From Hydrogenothermaceae bacterium (lineage in GTDB: Bacteria; Aquificota; Aquificia; Aquificales; Hydrogenothermaceae): 13,825 bases of DNA. A program made the translations under genes and the position numbers. The stretch covers positions 1 to 13,825 of the forward strand of contig WFXI01000307.1 of assembly GCA_015490675.1 (NCBI GenBank), written 5' to 3'. Below, in pieces: positions 1 through 5,494 of the stretch. The notes beneath the pieces are model-generated. The model saw nothing but the letters and a program-made list of their open reading frames with translations, was not told where the DNA came from and searched no databases. Position 1 is the stretch's first letter. Every line of letters begins with the position of its first letter.

Positions 1-10
1 TACAAAAATT

Positions 11-595
11 ATGATAACAATCGAGATTTTTGAAGCTGTAAGTTTTTATAAAAGACTTACAGAAGAAGTAAAACAAGGGAGCTTAAATCCATTTGAAATA
101 TCTACTGAGGACTTAAAGGAGCTTGTTGGGGAAAACATATACCATAATGGACTGATTATATCGTTGCTTTCAAAACTTATAAAATTAAAGGCAGAATATC
201 TAGAAAAACAGCTCATTCCTCAAACTAAAGAAGAAAAACAAGAAACTATAAAATCTGTGTTTAAACAGGTTTTACAAGAAGAAATTGGTATAGAAGAAGA
301 CGATATTGAAGCCTTACTTATGGTTGATAGTATAAGGAAAAAACTAAAAAAACCAAAATCAGTAAAACCAAAAAAGATTTCTTATCAGGAATTTCAAGAA
401 ATAACAAAAAGCCAAATAAAAGAAGTTTTATATGAAGATGTAGATTACAACATTTTTGCAAAACAAATTTACGAAAAAATTAAAAAAGAAATTTTTACAA
501 TAAGGTCTTACAAGGATTTTATAGGGCTTATGTTTGCCATTAACATATACAATCTAACTATTACAGATATCAAGCTATTTCTAAAAGAAAAATAA
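11..595 (+). CDS. ScpA-like kleisin (tentative), chromosome segregation/condensation
   Basis: A 194-aa acidic/basic helical protein. The N-terminal part follows the general pattern of ScpA, the kleisin that bridges SMC heads: an opening beta strand with FE (residues 6-8), a basic helix, a Leu-Asn-Pro-Phe-Glu-Ile stretch (about 25-30) where ScpA has its conserved ID.YDIPI segment, and a helix with LIKLKAEYL (about 56-64) resembling the LLEIKSRMLLP helix. The C-terminal about 35 residues resemble the small winged helix that binds the SMC cap. It is shorter than typical ScpA (about 250 aa). The ATG at 11 is the first in frame, but the frame is open to the window edge, so an upstream start cannot be excluded. 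A 17-nt gap to the next gene suggests one transcript. The assignment rests on pattern resemblance only; an unrelated plasmid helical protein is possible. Confidence 0.5.
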   Translation: MITIEIFEAVSFYKRLTEEVKQGSLNPFEISTEDLKELVGENIYHNGLIISLLSKLIKLKAEYLEKQLIPQTKEEKQETIKSVFKQVLQEEIGIEEDDIEALLMVDSIRKKLKKPKSVKPKKISYQEFQEITKSQIKEVLYEDVDYNIFAKQIYEKIKKEIFTIRSYKDFIGLMFAINIYNLTITDIKLFLKEK

Positions 596-612
596 AATTA
601 GAGGATAACAAT

Positions 613-888
613 ATGAAAGAAGAAAAAGGAGGAAAGAAATATTACGTAGAATTTTATAAATATGAATTGATGAGTTATATAGAGCCTGTAAAAGAAGAAG
701 ATTTAGAACTATATAAAAATCTAGAAATAGAGGAGAAACTTATAGAAGTAGACGAGAAAACTTATAAAGCTATAAAAAACCTTTCTTTGTTTCTTAATCT
801 AATCGATAAATATTCAACAGAGGAAAATATAGAAAAAATAAAAGAACTTTTGTTCTCAATAGGTGCAGATAACTGGAATTTAGGATAA
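613..888 (+). CDS. hypothetical protein, 91 aa
   Basis: I do not recognise this protein. It is small, Lys/Glu-rich, predicted largely helical, without a signal peptide, membrane segment or cysteines. The start ATG at 613 is supported by a GAGGAT Shine-Dalgarno at 601-606, with a 6-nt spacer. It lies 17 nt behind the ScpA-like gene in the same direction, so it is probably the second gene of that transcript. The residues just after the start (KEEKGGKKYYVEFYKYEL) suggest a beta strand leading into helices. Its reality as a gene rests on the good ribosome-binding site, the amino-acid composition matching its neighbour and the operon spacing. No function is proposed. Confidence 0.6.
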   Translation: MKEEKGGKKYYVEFYKYELMSYIEPVKEEDLELYKNLEIEEKLIEVDEKTYKAIKNLSLFLNLIDKYSTEENIEKIKELLFSIGADNWNLG

Positions 889-918
889 TTTACGCTTTTA
901 ATCTTCCTCACTTTAGTA

Positions 919-975
919 ATGAGATACAAAAGCAGTCTATCTGGATATTCTATTGTTACTGTTTTTACTTCTCCT
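919..975 (-). pseudogene. possible N-terminal vestige of a UPF0175-type antitoxin
   Basis: Read on the minus strand, an AGGAGA sequence is followed by codons for KTVTIEYPDRLLLYLITK, which looks like the start of UPF0175 antitoxins (a short beta strand, a Pro-Asp turn, then a helix). The expected start codon is replaced by GTA and similarity stops after about 18 residues. An intact UPF0175 gene lies at 2682-2936, so a decayed relative is plausible. The match is short and may be chance. Confidence 0.22.
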
Positions 976-1003
976 ACAAAAAAATAAAAAAAATTTTTTA
1001 AAT

Positions 1004-1122
1004 TACAATCAAAATGCAATTAAAATACAATTAAAATACAATTAAGCTAAAATTAAAACTAATAAAATTGCAATCAAAATGCAATTAAAATGCAAGCAAA
1101 ATACAATTAAAACTAATAAAAA
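1004..1122. repeat. 11-bp tandem repeat array
   Basis: About ten head-to-tail units of consensus T(A/G)CAAT(T/C)AAAA run at an 11-bp period. Clear copies sit at 1004, 1015, 1026, 1037 (imperfect), 1048 (imperfect), 1069, 1080, 1091 (imperfect) and 1102, and the variant ACTAATAAAA at 1058 and 1112 acts as a longer-period marker. Spacing close to one helical turn places every unit on one DNA face, as expected for cooperative protein binding or intrinsic bending. Such arrays occur in iteron origins and in ParR-bound centromeres. Simple low-complexity drift is less likely because G and C positions (TGCAA/TACAA) recur in register. Confidence 0.75.
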
Positions 1123-1243
1123 TAAAATTAATATACAATCACAACATAAAAAGTCTAAACTTTCCAATACAGCCACATAAAATAACCGATGTTAAAAATA
1201 AAACTCTCTAATTATTGATTATCAAGCTTTAAAAACTACCCCT

Positions 1244-1566
1244 AAGTTCCACTGTCAAAAAAACTTCTCCTAGATAAATGTGACGGTGGAACTTTTTATT
1301 AAATTGCATAGTTGACATCAAAAATTAGAAAAATATGCCAGTGGAACTTAAGTATTATATATTTTAACATTTTTTTACAATCAAATGTAACAGTGGAACT
1401 TTTATATTAGAAGCAAATGTAACATCTATAAAAAACTGACTAAAATTTAATAAAAAACCCTGAAAACCAAGATATTGAGAAAACCAAGTAATACCAACGG
1501 TCTTAGCAAAATGATATAAAAAATAGAAAAATCCAAAAAAGCTATAGAAAGTTAACGGTGGAACTT
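1244..1566. repeat. five copies of a 14-bp repeat, T(R)(M)C(R)GTGGAACTT
   Basis: Copies read TGACGGTGGAACTT (1281-1294), TGCCAGTGGAACTT (1336-1349), TAACAGTGGAACTT (1388-1401) and TAACGGTGGAACTT (1553-1566). An inverted copy AAGTTCCACTGTCA lies at 1244-1257. The first two form an inverted pair matching at 13 of 14 positions around a 23-nt spacer. In a region near 20 percent GC, such conserved G/C-bearing words are not random. Multiple spaced repeats are typical of operator clusters, iterons or the several transposase-binding sites inside IS21-type ends. No transposase coding is recognised between them. Confidence 0.7.
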
Positions 1567-1721
1567 AAGTTATTATTACAATAAAGTAATAATAACAATA
1601 GTTAACAAAAATCGAAAAAATCAAACTTTCTTTGAAAGCAAAAAAACTTCAAAAATCCCTATCACTTAACAAGCCAAAATTATGAAATTAAAATAAAATT
1701 AAAATTATTAGAAATAATTTT

Positions 1722-1763
1722 AAAATTAAATGATTTAACATTAAAATTAAATGATTTAATTTT
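1722..1763. repeat. two 21-bp direct repeats upstream of the ParM-like remnant
   Basis: Two adjacent 21-nt units (1722-1742 and 1743-1763) share their first 17 bases, with core ATTAAATGATTTAA, and end CATT or TTTT. They are bracketed by direct copies of TAGAAATAATTT at 1709-1720 and 1778-1789. The block ends about 45 nt before the actin-like start. ParM-type partition operons commonly carry their centromere or operator repeats just upstream of parM, so this could be a parC-like relic. The extreme AT content is a caution. Confidence 0.5.
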
Positions 1764-1807
1764 AAAATGAAAACACATAGAAATAATTTAAGATGTTTAG
1801 AAATATA

Positions 1808-1978
1808 ATGAGCAAAAAAAATAGCAATTGATTTAGGATTTTCTGGAGCAAAGTATAAAGCTAAAAAAAAGATTGGAATCATTCCATCTTCAATAAAAAA
1901 AGCAAAAGGAATTGAAAAAAGTAATGCCTACCAACTTCTTGGGGAATACTAATTTATAGGAGAACAAGCAAATATTAT
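1808..1978 (+). pseudogene. ParM/actin-like plasmid segregation ATPase, N-terminal fragment
   Basis: From ATG 1808, removing one A from the A8 run at about 1814-1821 gives MSKKIAIDLGFSGAKYKA, then a KKIGIIPSSIKKAKG segment. The DLGFSGAK stretch is the phosphate-1 loop of actin-like ATPases of the ParM/Alp group, and the following I-P-S-S matches their conserved PS element. The frame meets a TAA at 1950-1952, after which FIGEQANIM continues in the same frame, recalling the conserved VGE.A segment of these proteins. The coding then ends at an IS256-like terminus at 1979. There are thus three lesions: a +1 frameshift, a nonsense codon and truncation to about 57 codons of an expected 300 or more. 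It would have driven plasmid partition by filament formation with a ParR adaptor; no parR is visible. Confidence 0.75.
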
Positions 1979-2162
1979 GGGAGTGTCTAAATAACTGTGT
2001 AAATTCTACCATAACTTAAATCCTGCCCTCAAATAAAATAGAAAGCTGGCCATAAATCCTACCTCAACCTGTGGGACTGTTTGCCTCCTTTTTATTTAGT
2101 TTATATTTTTACACAGTTCGGTAAACAGTCCCTAAAATTTACACAGTTTTATGGACAGTCCC
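1979..2162. mobile_element. IS256-like MITE-sized remnant with nested ends
   Basis: The left end, from GGGAGTGTC (1979) to GTGTAAATT (2005), and the right end at 2136-2162 are inverted repeats matching at 23 of 27 positions. A third end (about 2106-2132, reading GGGACTGTTTACC on the minus strand) lies directly inside the right end, and its first 10 bases are repeated inverted at 2073-2082 (GGGACTGTTT). The ends closely resemble the IS256-family terminus at 13674, which precedes a transposase start. There is no transposase coding. No target duplication is seen: the flanks are AATATTAT and TAACTCTC. It is therefore either an internally deleted IS with a second copy inserted beside it, or a non-autonomous element that later recombined. 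Confidence 0.7.
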
Positions 2163-2187
2163 TAACTCTCTTATGTATACATATGTT

Positions 2188-2685
2188 TTAATCATAACTC
2201 TGCAACCGTTTCATAATTTCCCTTAACAATCTATCACTTATATAAAAACCTTTTTCCCTCAGCTCAAAAATTTTTTCAAGGGGATTTTTTTTAAATCCTT
2301 TTTCGTAAGCTAATATTAATATCCCTATAGTTCCTATTAATTTAAATCCTAAATGCTTTGCAAAAATACGAGGTTCTTTATTATCTAAAATTAGTAAATC
2401 TGCCTTCATTTCTTGTGCTAAAACAATTACTTCTGCTTCTACATAATCTAATAGTGCTCTTAGAGCCTTAACTTCTTCCGAGTTTTTAACTTTCTTAACT
2501 TCTATCCATTTATCAGTAGCTTTTTTAACTTCTACAGTTCCAGATTTACCTTTCCCTTATTCAACAACTTCTTTATAAACAGCTTCAGGAATAACTATCT
2601 TTTGAAAAAGTTTTTCTAAAATCTCTAACTGTTTGATATTAGATAAAGATATTAAAGGAGAAGCATTTGAAATAACCTTTTTCAT
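2188..2685 (-). pseudogene. DUF3368-type PIN-like toxin, interrupted by a TAA codon
   Basis: The full frame starts at ATG 2685 (MKKVISNASPLISL) and ends at 2188, about 165 codons, normal for this family. It shows the N-terminal SNASPLI strand, in which the Asp of usual PIN domains is replaced by the DUF3368-type N-A-S-P. The DYVEAEVIVLA helix carries the acidic centre, followed by the ADLLILDNKEPR core and the IGTIGILILA and GFYISDRLLREIM elements typical of DUF3368. A TAA at 2557-2559 replaces one codon just after VVE and before GKGKSG. Downstream of it only a 73-aa piece from an internal Met (2409) is open. The start overlaps the upstream antitoxin stop by 4 nt (ATGA), the classic translational coupling of toxin-antitoxin pairs. 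The toxin is presumably dead unless the stop is a sequencing error. Confidence 0.8.
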
Positions 2686-2936
2686 AATTCTTTTATTGTT
2701 TCTAAATCTTTAGCAAACTCTTCTATATCGTAATTTAGAGGTATTTTATTCTCACTGAGTTTTTCCATAAATTCCCACACACTTAAGCCAGCTAATTCTC
2801 TTGCTTTACCAAAAGATAATTTACCCTTTTCATATAAGAATAAAGCTAATTGTATTCTTAGCTCATGTGAAAGTTTATCTTTTGGTATATTAAGAATATT
2901 CAAAACATTGTCAGGGAGTTCCATAGTTATTTTCAT
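2682..2936 (-). CDS. UPF0175-family antitoxin
   Basis: An 84-aa protein with the UPF0175 layout: an N-terminal MKITMELPDNVL strand and turn, a helix with LRIQLALFLYEKGKLSFGKARELAGLSVWEFMEKL, and an acidic tail (about residues 70-84). The KLSFGKARELAGLS stretch is the conserved helix-turn-helix-like core of the family, which represses its own operon and neutralises a DUF3368 PIN partner. The start at 2936 follows GAGGG with an 8-nt spacer, and that Shine-Dalgarno overlaps the stop of the preceding gene. The TGA at 2682-2684 overlaps the toxin ATG. The antitoxin is intact although its toxin is broken, which is the viable order of decay for an addiction module. Confidence 0.85.
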   Translation of the reverse strand: MKITMELPDNVLNILNIPKDKLSHELRIQLALFLYEKGKLSFGKARELAGLSVWEFMEKLSENKIPLNYDIEEFAKDLETIKEL

Positions 2937-2945
2937 AGCTATCCC

Positions 2946-3161
2946 TCAATTTTTATTCTTTCCCATGCTTTTTGCTTTTTTTCTAATATTTTCTAATGTA
3001 ATATCTCTGTCTTTCCATATTACAAAAACTGATTCAAAATCTGGTTTCCCTTTCTTCTTTTCAGATTCTACTTTGATATTCTTTACATATGGAATATCTT
3101 TTAGTATATCAATCAAATGTTTTGCATTTCCCTCATTGGATACATCAATTACTACCTTCAT
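2946..3161 (-). CDS. small antitoxin-like protein with WKDRD motif, 71 aa
   Basis: The first gene of the toxin-antitoxin operon. It has a beta-alpha-beta start (MKVVIDVSNEGNAKHLIDIL, then NIKVESEKKK) and ends with VFVIWKDRDITLENIRKKAK. A Trp-Lys-Asp-Arg-(D/E)-(I/L) element near the C-terminus recurs in many small VapB/Phd-like antitoxins, where it wraps around the PIN toxin. The start ATG at 3161 has GGGGATG 4-10 nt upstream. The gap to the UPF0175 gene is 9 nt, so all three genes are cotranscribed. It could be a second antitoxin or an accessory regulator of the pair. I cannot name a family. Confidence 0.7.
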   Translation of the reverse strand: MKVVIDVSNEGNAKHLIDILKDIPYVKNIKVESEKKKGKPDFESVFVIWKDRDITLENIRKKAKSMGKNKN

Positions 3162-3228
3162 TTCACATCCCCAATGTAAATCTCATAGTTTATAAAACTA
3201 AATAACGCGAGTTCGAAAATAAAAAAAG

Positions 3229-3268
3229 ACCTCCAGTTAAGCTAAAATAAAAGCCAAAAACTGGAGGT
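3229..3268 (+). promoter_or_regulatory. inverted repeat sequestering the transposase ribosome-binding site
   Basis: ACCTCCAGTT (3229-3238) pairs perfectly with AACTGGAGGT (3259-3268). The right arm contains the GGAGGT Shine-Dalgarno, 6 nt before the ATG at 3275. A transcript entering from outside the element would fold and hide the site, whereas one started inside the loop would not. This is the known IS strategy against readthrough activation. Confidence 0.6.
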
Positions 3269-3274
3269 TCACAA

Positions 3275-3400
3275 ATGCTCATAACAAAAATATACTGCCA
3301 ATTAGATGACTTTTACAAGTTATTTGAAGAACAAATTAAAACACTTCCAAAGTCTAATAAGGGCAAGATTTGCTATACCAGCCAAAGCAAAAACAAATAA
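3275..3400 (+). pseudogene. DDE transposase N-terminal remnant (IS982- or IS4-like)
   Basis: ATG 3275 opens a 41-codon frame ending at TAA 3398. MLITKIYCQLDDFYKLFEEQ, followed by IKTLPKSNKGK, resembles the opening of IS982/IS4-group transposases, which typically begin with a short hydrophobic strand and a D-D-F motif. Similarity stops after about 31 residues and no DDE core follows. A strong GGAGGT site precedes it inside a 10-bp inverted repeat. The following 170 nt, to about 3570, hold only low-quality open frames and may be the far end of the same element. The family call is tentative. Confidence 0.45.
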
Positions 3401-3611
3401 CAGAATACTCAATTAATCACATAAAAACCCATCCAACAAACATATACCAACAACACGCACCACAAAAAGCAAAAACATCTTTAATCATTTACAGATCAAC
3501 AAAAAAAACAAATACCGAAAGTAAGAAAATACTACCTTATAATCCGTCATTTGTAAGAATAAAATAATTATTTTTAAATCTTTTTTAAATTTTACTGTCT
3601 AAAGCAAGTTA

Positions 3612-3692
3612 TCAAAAGGGTAAAGTAAAAGTAGTAATCTCATTGTCAAGATACTTAATTACAACATGTGCTATAAATGGTTTTTCACCCAT
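3612..3692 (-). CDS. possible 26-aa small ORF with strong ribosome-binding site
   Basis: A minus-strand ORF encoding MGEKPFIAHVVIKYLDNEI followed by TTFTLPF. It begins at ATG 3692, 8 nt behind a perfect AGGAGG (3701-3706 on the plus strand read as CCTCCT). It has no match I recognise. It could be a leader peptide, a small protein or the head of a lost gene, and is divergent from the PIN operon promoter. The amphipathic strand-like pattern is compatible with coding but the length makes chance possible. Confidence 0.3.
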   Translation of the reverse strand: MGEKPFIAHVVIKYLDNEITTFTLPF

Positions 3693-3746
3693 CTGCAGAA
3701 CCTCCTAAAATCTTGTTGACTTTTTACACCAAAAATAGTCCATTAA

Positions 3747-3775
3747 TTGAAAGCTTATTGTTTTTAGACTATACT
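3747..3775 (+). promoter_or_regulatory. sigma70-type promoter of the PIN toxin-antitoxin pair
   Basis: TTGAAA (3747-3752) and TATACT (3770-3775) are separated by exactly 17 nt and lie 31 nt before the ATG at 3807. The Shine-Dalgarno GAAGGTGAT (3795-3803) follows. Both hexamers are one or two bases from consensus. Confidence 0.65.
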
Positions 3776-3806
3776 TATACTACAAAACATAAACGAAGGT
3801 GATACC

Positions 3807-4157
3807 ATGAAAGCAATAAAATCAATGAACGCTTTTAAAACAAGCTACATAGCTGATATTAAGGAAAAACTTGGTTTTAAAGTTAGAGTTTCTCCAAGAA
3901 GGAAAAACTCTGAAAGAAAAATAAAATGCCCAGATTTCCATGCGAAGTTTATCAGTGAAGCTATAAAAATTTTGCAAAAAGAAGGCAAACCACTTACATA
4001 CAGAAATATACAGGAAACAGCTTTTAAACTGTATCAAAAAACACAGCAAGAAGACAAAGTAAATAAATACTTTAACTCTGTCAAAGTAAACAAATCCTTA
4101 TCTAAAAAAGATATAGAACATATATTAGAATCAGAGGTTTTTGAGCTTGAAAGCTAA
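3807..4157 (+). CDS. putative antitoxin partner of PIN toxin, 116 aa, family not recognised
   Basis: A basic N-terminal half (residues 1-45, with VSPRRKNSERKIK) is followed by a helical segment AIKILQKEGKPLTYRNIQETAFKLY (about 54-78) that has the look of a helix-turn-helix. An acidic tail DIEHILESEVFELES follows. A DNA-binding head with an acidic toxin-binding tail is the usual antitoxin plan. The start ATG at 3807 has GAAGGTGAT 3 nt upstream and a good promoter. Its end overlaps the start of a PIN gene by 11-17 nt, so translation is coupled. It does not look like VapB, Phd, RelB, MazE or UPF0175. Antitoxin function is inferred from position only. Confidence 0.65.
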   Translation: MKAIKSMNAFKTSYIADIKEKLGFKVRVSPRRKNSERKIKCPDFHAKFISEAIKILQKEGKPLTYRNIQETAFKLYQKTQQEDKVNKYFNSVKVNKSLSKKDIEHILESEVFELES

Positions 4158-4602
4158 AATAATGATTGATACAAATGTTTTAATTTACTTTTTAACAGAT
4201 ATTGAAACAAATCACAAAGACAGAATAAAAAATCTTTTTAAACAACAAAGTAAATATCAATTTGTAATTACTACAAGAATTTTAGATGAACTCATTTTTA
4301 AACTTATAATCTTTAAAAGTGGTAAAAATTTTAAATCTATCAAATTAAACAAAAAAGTTTTAAAAAAATATAGTTCTGTAATAGAGCTTGTAAAAGAATT
4401 CTTGAAAGACTTCAATTTTAAGATTTATGAAGTAAAAGAAAAGCACTACTGGAAACTGAAAGACATCATTAAAGAATATGGTTTAATCGGAAACGACGCT
4501 CTAACTTTCATTGTAATGAAAGAAAACAATTTAAAATACATTGCAACTACAGATAAAGATTTTGAACATCTTCCTATTACAAATATATTAGAAAACTTAT
4601 AA
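4147..4602 (+). CDS. PIN-domain ribonuclease, VapC-like toxin
   Basis: A 151-aa PIN protein with the full acidic quartet, numbered from TTG 4147: D8 in KIMIDTNVLIYF, E48 in TTRILDELIF, D117 in GLIGNDALTF and D136 in IATTDKDFEHL. These residues bind the metal ions for RNA cleavage, so the enzyme looks active. TTG 4147 is chosen because it lies 9 nt behind AGAGG (4133-4137). TTG 4141 in the same frame is only 3 nt away, and ATG 4162 would cut into the first strand. The gene overlaps the putative antitoxin's end, giving translational coupling. The insert between E48 and D117 (basic, GKNFKSIKLNKKVLKKYSS) is typical of target-RNA-binding surfaces. It is the only apparently functional toxin in the window. 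Confidence 0.85.
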   Translation: MKAKIMIDTNVLIYFLTDIETNHKDRIKNLFKQQSKYQFVITTRILDELIFKLIIFKSGKNFKSIKLNKKVLKKYSSVIELVKEFLKDFNFKIYEVKEKHYWKLKDIIKEYGLIGNDALTFIVMKENNLKYIATTDKDFEHLPITNILENL

Positions 4603-4643
4603 CATTTCACCTTGCCACCAAAATTTGAAGTAGCTATATTATA

Positions 4644-5019
4644 TGGTACAAAGAATTTGAATAAAAAAGAGGAAATGAATAATGCCAAGAGGTAAAAAAA
4701 TTCAAAATACAAGAAAGCACTAAAAAAACTGCTGTAGATTTAATAATAAATGCAGGTAAATCTATATCTTAAGTGTCTAAAACCTAGGTCTAAACTATAA
4801 AACTGTTGCTGGATGGGTACGAAAATACAAAGAAGAAAACAATCTAATAGAAAAAAATCATAAAAAAGAAGGAATTAAGCAACTGAAAAAACAATCAGCA
4901 CAACTACAACTTGAAAATGAGATAAAAAAAAAGCCATAAAAATATAAGAATTCATTCGTCTTTAGGATATAAATCTCATTCTGAGTTTGAATTTGAATTC
5001 TTTAAAATTCTTTGTACCA
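4644..5019 (+). mobile_element. IS3-family insertion sequence, internally deleted
   Basis: Perfect 15-bp terminal inverted repeats, TGGTACAAAGAATTT (4644-4658) and AAATTCTTTGTACCA (5005-5019), have the TG...CA ends usual for IS3. Inside are an OrfA relic and the last codons of OrfB, so roughly 800 bp of the centre has been lost. No clear target duplication is seen. Confidence 0.85.
4682..4939 (+). pseudogene. IS3-family OrfA relic
   Basis: It starts MPRGKK at ATG 4682. With one A removed from the following run it reads FKIQESTKKTAVDLIINAGK then SIS, meets TAA where SISEVSKNLG would be expected, and after another frame change near 4785 continues LGLNYKTVAGWVRKYKEENN and a Leu-rich coil ending ENEIKKKP at TAA 4937-4939. 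That is the helix-turn-helix plus leucine-zipper plan of IS3 OrfA. Two frameshifts and one nonsense codon disable it. The OrfB tail follows about 10 nt later. Confidence 0.85.
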
Positions 5020-5024
5020 AATAG
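4947..5024 (+). pseudogene. IS3-family OrfB C-terminal fragment
   Basis: A short frame reads RIHSSLGYKSHSEFEFEFF then KILCTK and stop TAG (5022-5024), running across the right terminal repeat. The HSSLGYKSPxEFE signature is the extreme C-terminus of IS3-type rve integrases. The catalytic DDE core is absent, which shows that the element suffered an internal deletion joining the end of OrfA to the end of OrfB. Confidence 0.8.
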
Positions 5025-5256
5025 GGTTGACATATCACAAGAAATTCTATTAATAAACGAAATAGACAGAAAAAGTGACATAACTGCTGTAGATAAAGTT
5101 TTAGAAAATGCAATAAGTGCTTTCAAAGATACAAGCAAGGAAGATGCAATAATCATCAGAATATCTAAAATCCCTCAATCTGAACTAAAAGTACTTATGA
5201 TTAACCCAGTAGAAAAACCAGAATTCACAGTAGTAATGGCTAGTTCTCACGAATAG
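4987..5256 (+). CDS. hypothetical ORF or 3' fragment behind the IS3 element
   Basis: The open frame runs from a TTG inside the IS right end to TAG 5256. Only the part after about 5024 is outside the element: VDISQEILLINEIDRKSDIT, then AVDKVLENAISAFKDTSKED and a beta-rich tail ending VVMASSHE. Composition is like real genes here, but there is no native start codon after the IS boundary and no Shine-Dalgarno. It most likely is the tail of a gene truncated by the IS3 insertion or the later rearrangement. No family is recognised. The region to 5373 holds no further gene. Confidence 0.4.
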   Translation: MNLNSLKFFVPNRVDISQEILLINEIDRKSDITAVDKVLENAISAFKDTSKEDAIIIRISKIPQSELKVLMINPVEKPEFTVVMASSHE

Positions 5257-5373
5257 AATTATGCAAAAACATTTAAGGCAAAAAAGTCCGAAATCGCCCG
5301 CAATATATTTATCTCGTTAAATTTTCCGCTTTGATGTTTAGAAAGCCTATCTATCGTTCACCTGCTTTAGTAA

Positions 5374-5433
5374 TTTCTTCCTTTTTTCTTTATCTTCTCC
5401 TCCCTCCCTTTCTTTTTCTTTTTCCCTTTCTCT
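5374..5433 (+). other. 60-nt polypyrimidine tract
   Basis: All bases are C or T except a single A at 5392, with 41 uninterrupted pyrimidines from 5393 to 5433. The complementary strand is a GA-rich purine tract. It lies about 60 nt before the AT-rich repeats of the origin. Such tracts can adopt triplex (H-DNA) or single-stranded structures under supercoiling. The minus-strand open frame across it (KEKEREGGEDKEKRKK) is a by-product of the tract and is not called as a gene. Confidence 0.6.
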
Positions 5434-5494
5434 AAAAAATAAAAAATTTGATAAAAGTTGACTAAAATTTTGGCTCCCTTTCATCATCATCATC

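Larger units (their letters stand above)
889..1807. other. gene-free, repeat-rich region
   Basis: No credible intact gene is seen on either strand. The stretch holds the possible antitoxin vestige, the 11-bp array, five 14-bp GTGGAACTT-type repeats and the 21-bp repeats before the broken actin gene. Short open frames here consist of low-complexity AT sequence. The density of ordered repeats suggests a former control, partition or transposon-end region rather than random spacer. Confidence 0.6.

Noticed and set aside
1688..1882. Minus-strand 64-aa hydrophobic open frame
   Set aside because: It is antisense to the AT-rich repeats and the actin-like remnant and consists of repeat-encoded NHLIL units.
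3370..3567. 65-aa plus-strand open frame behind the transposase remnant
   Set aside because: Low-complexity Gln/Thr/Lys sequence, without a Shine-Dalgarno. It may be a shifted frame of the transposase tail but nothing recognisable is seen.
5259..5267. TTATGCAAA as a DnaA box
   Set aside because: One mismatch to the loose consensus TTWTNCACA, isolated, more than 200 bp from the AT-rich repeats. Too weak in AT-rich DNA.
5481..5494. TCATCATCATCATC as DnaA-trio elements next to the unwinding region
   Set aside because: The trinucleotide (TCA/TGA) does not match the known (T/A)A(G/A) trio in either orientation. Only noted as a simple repeat.
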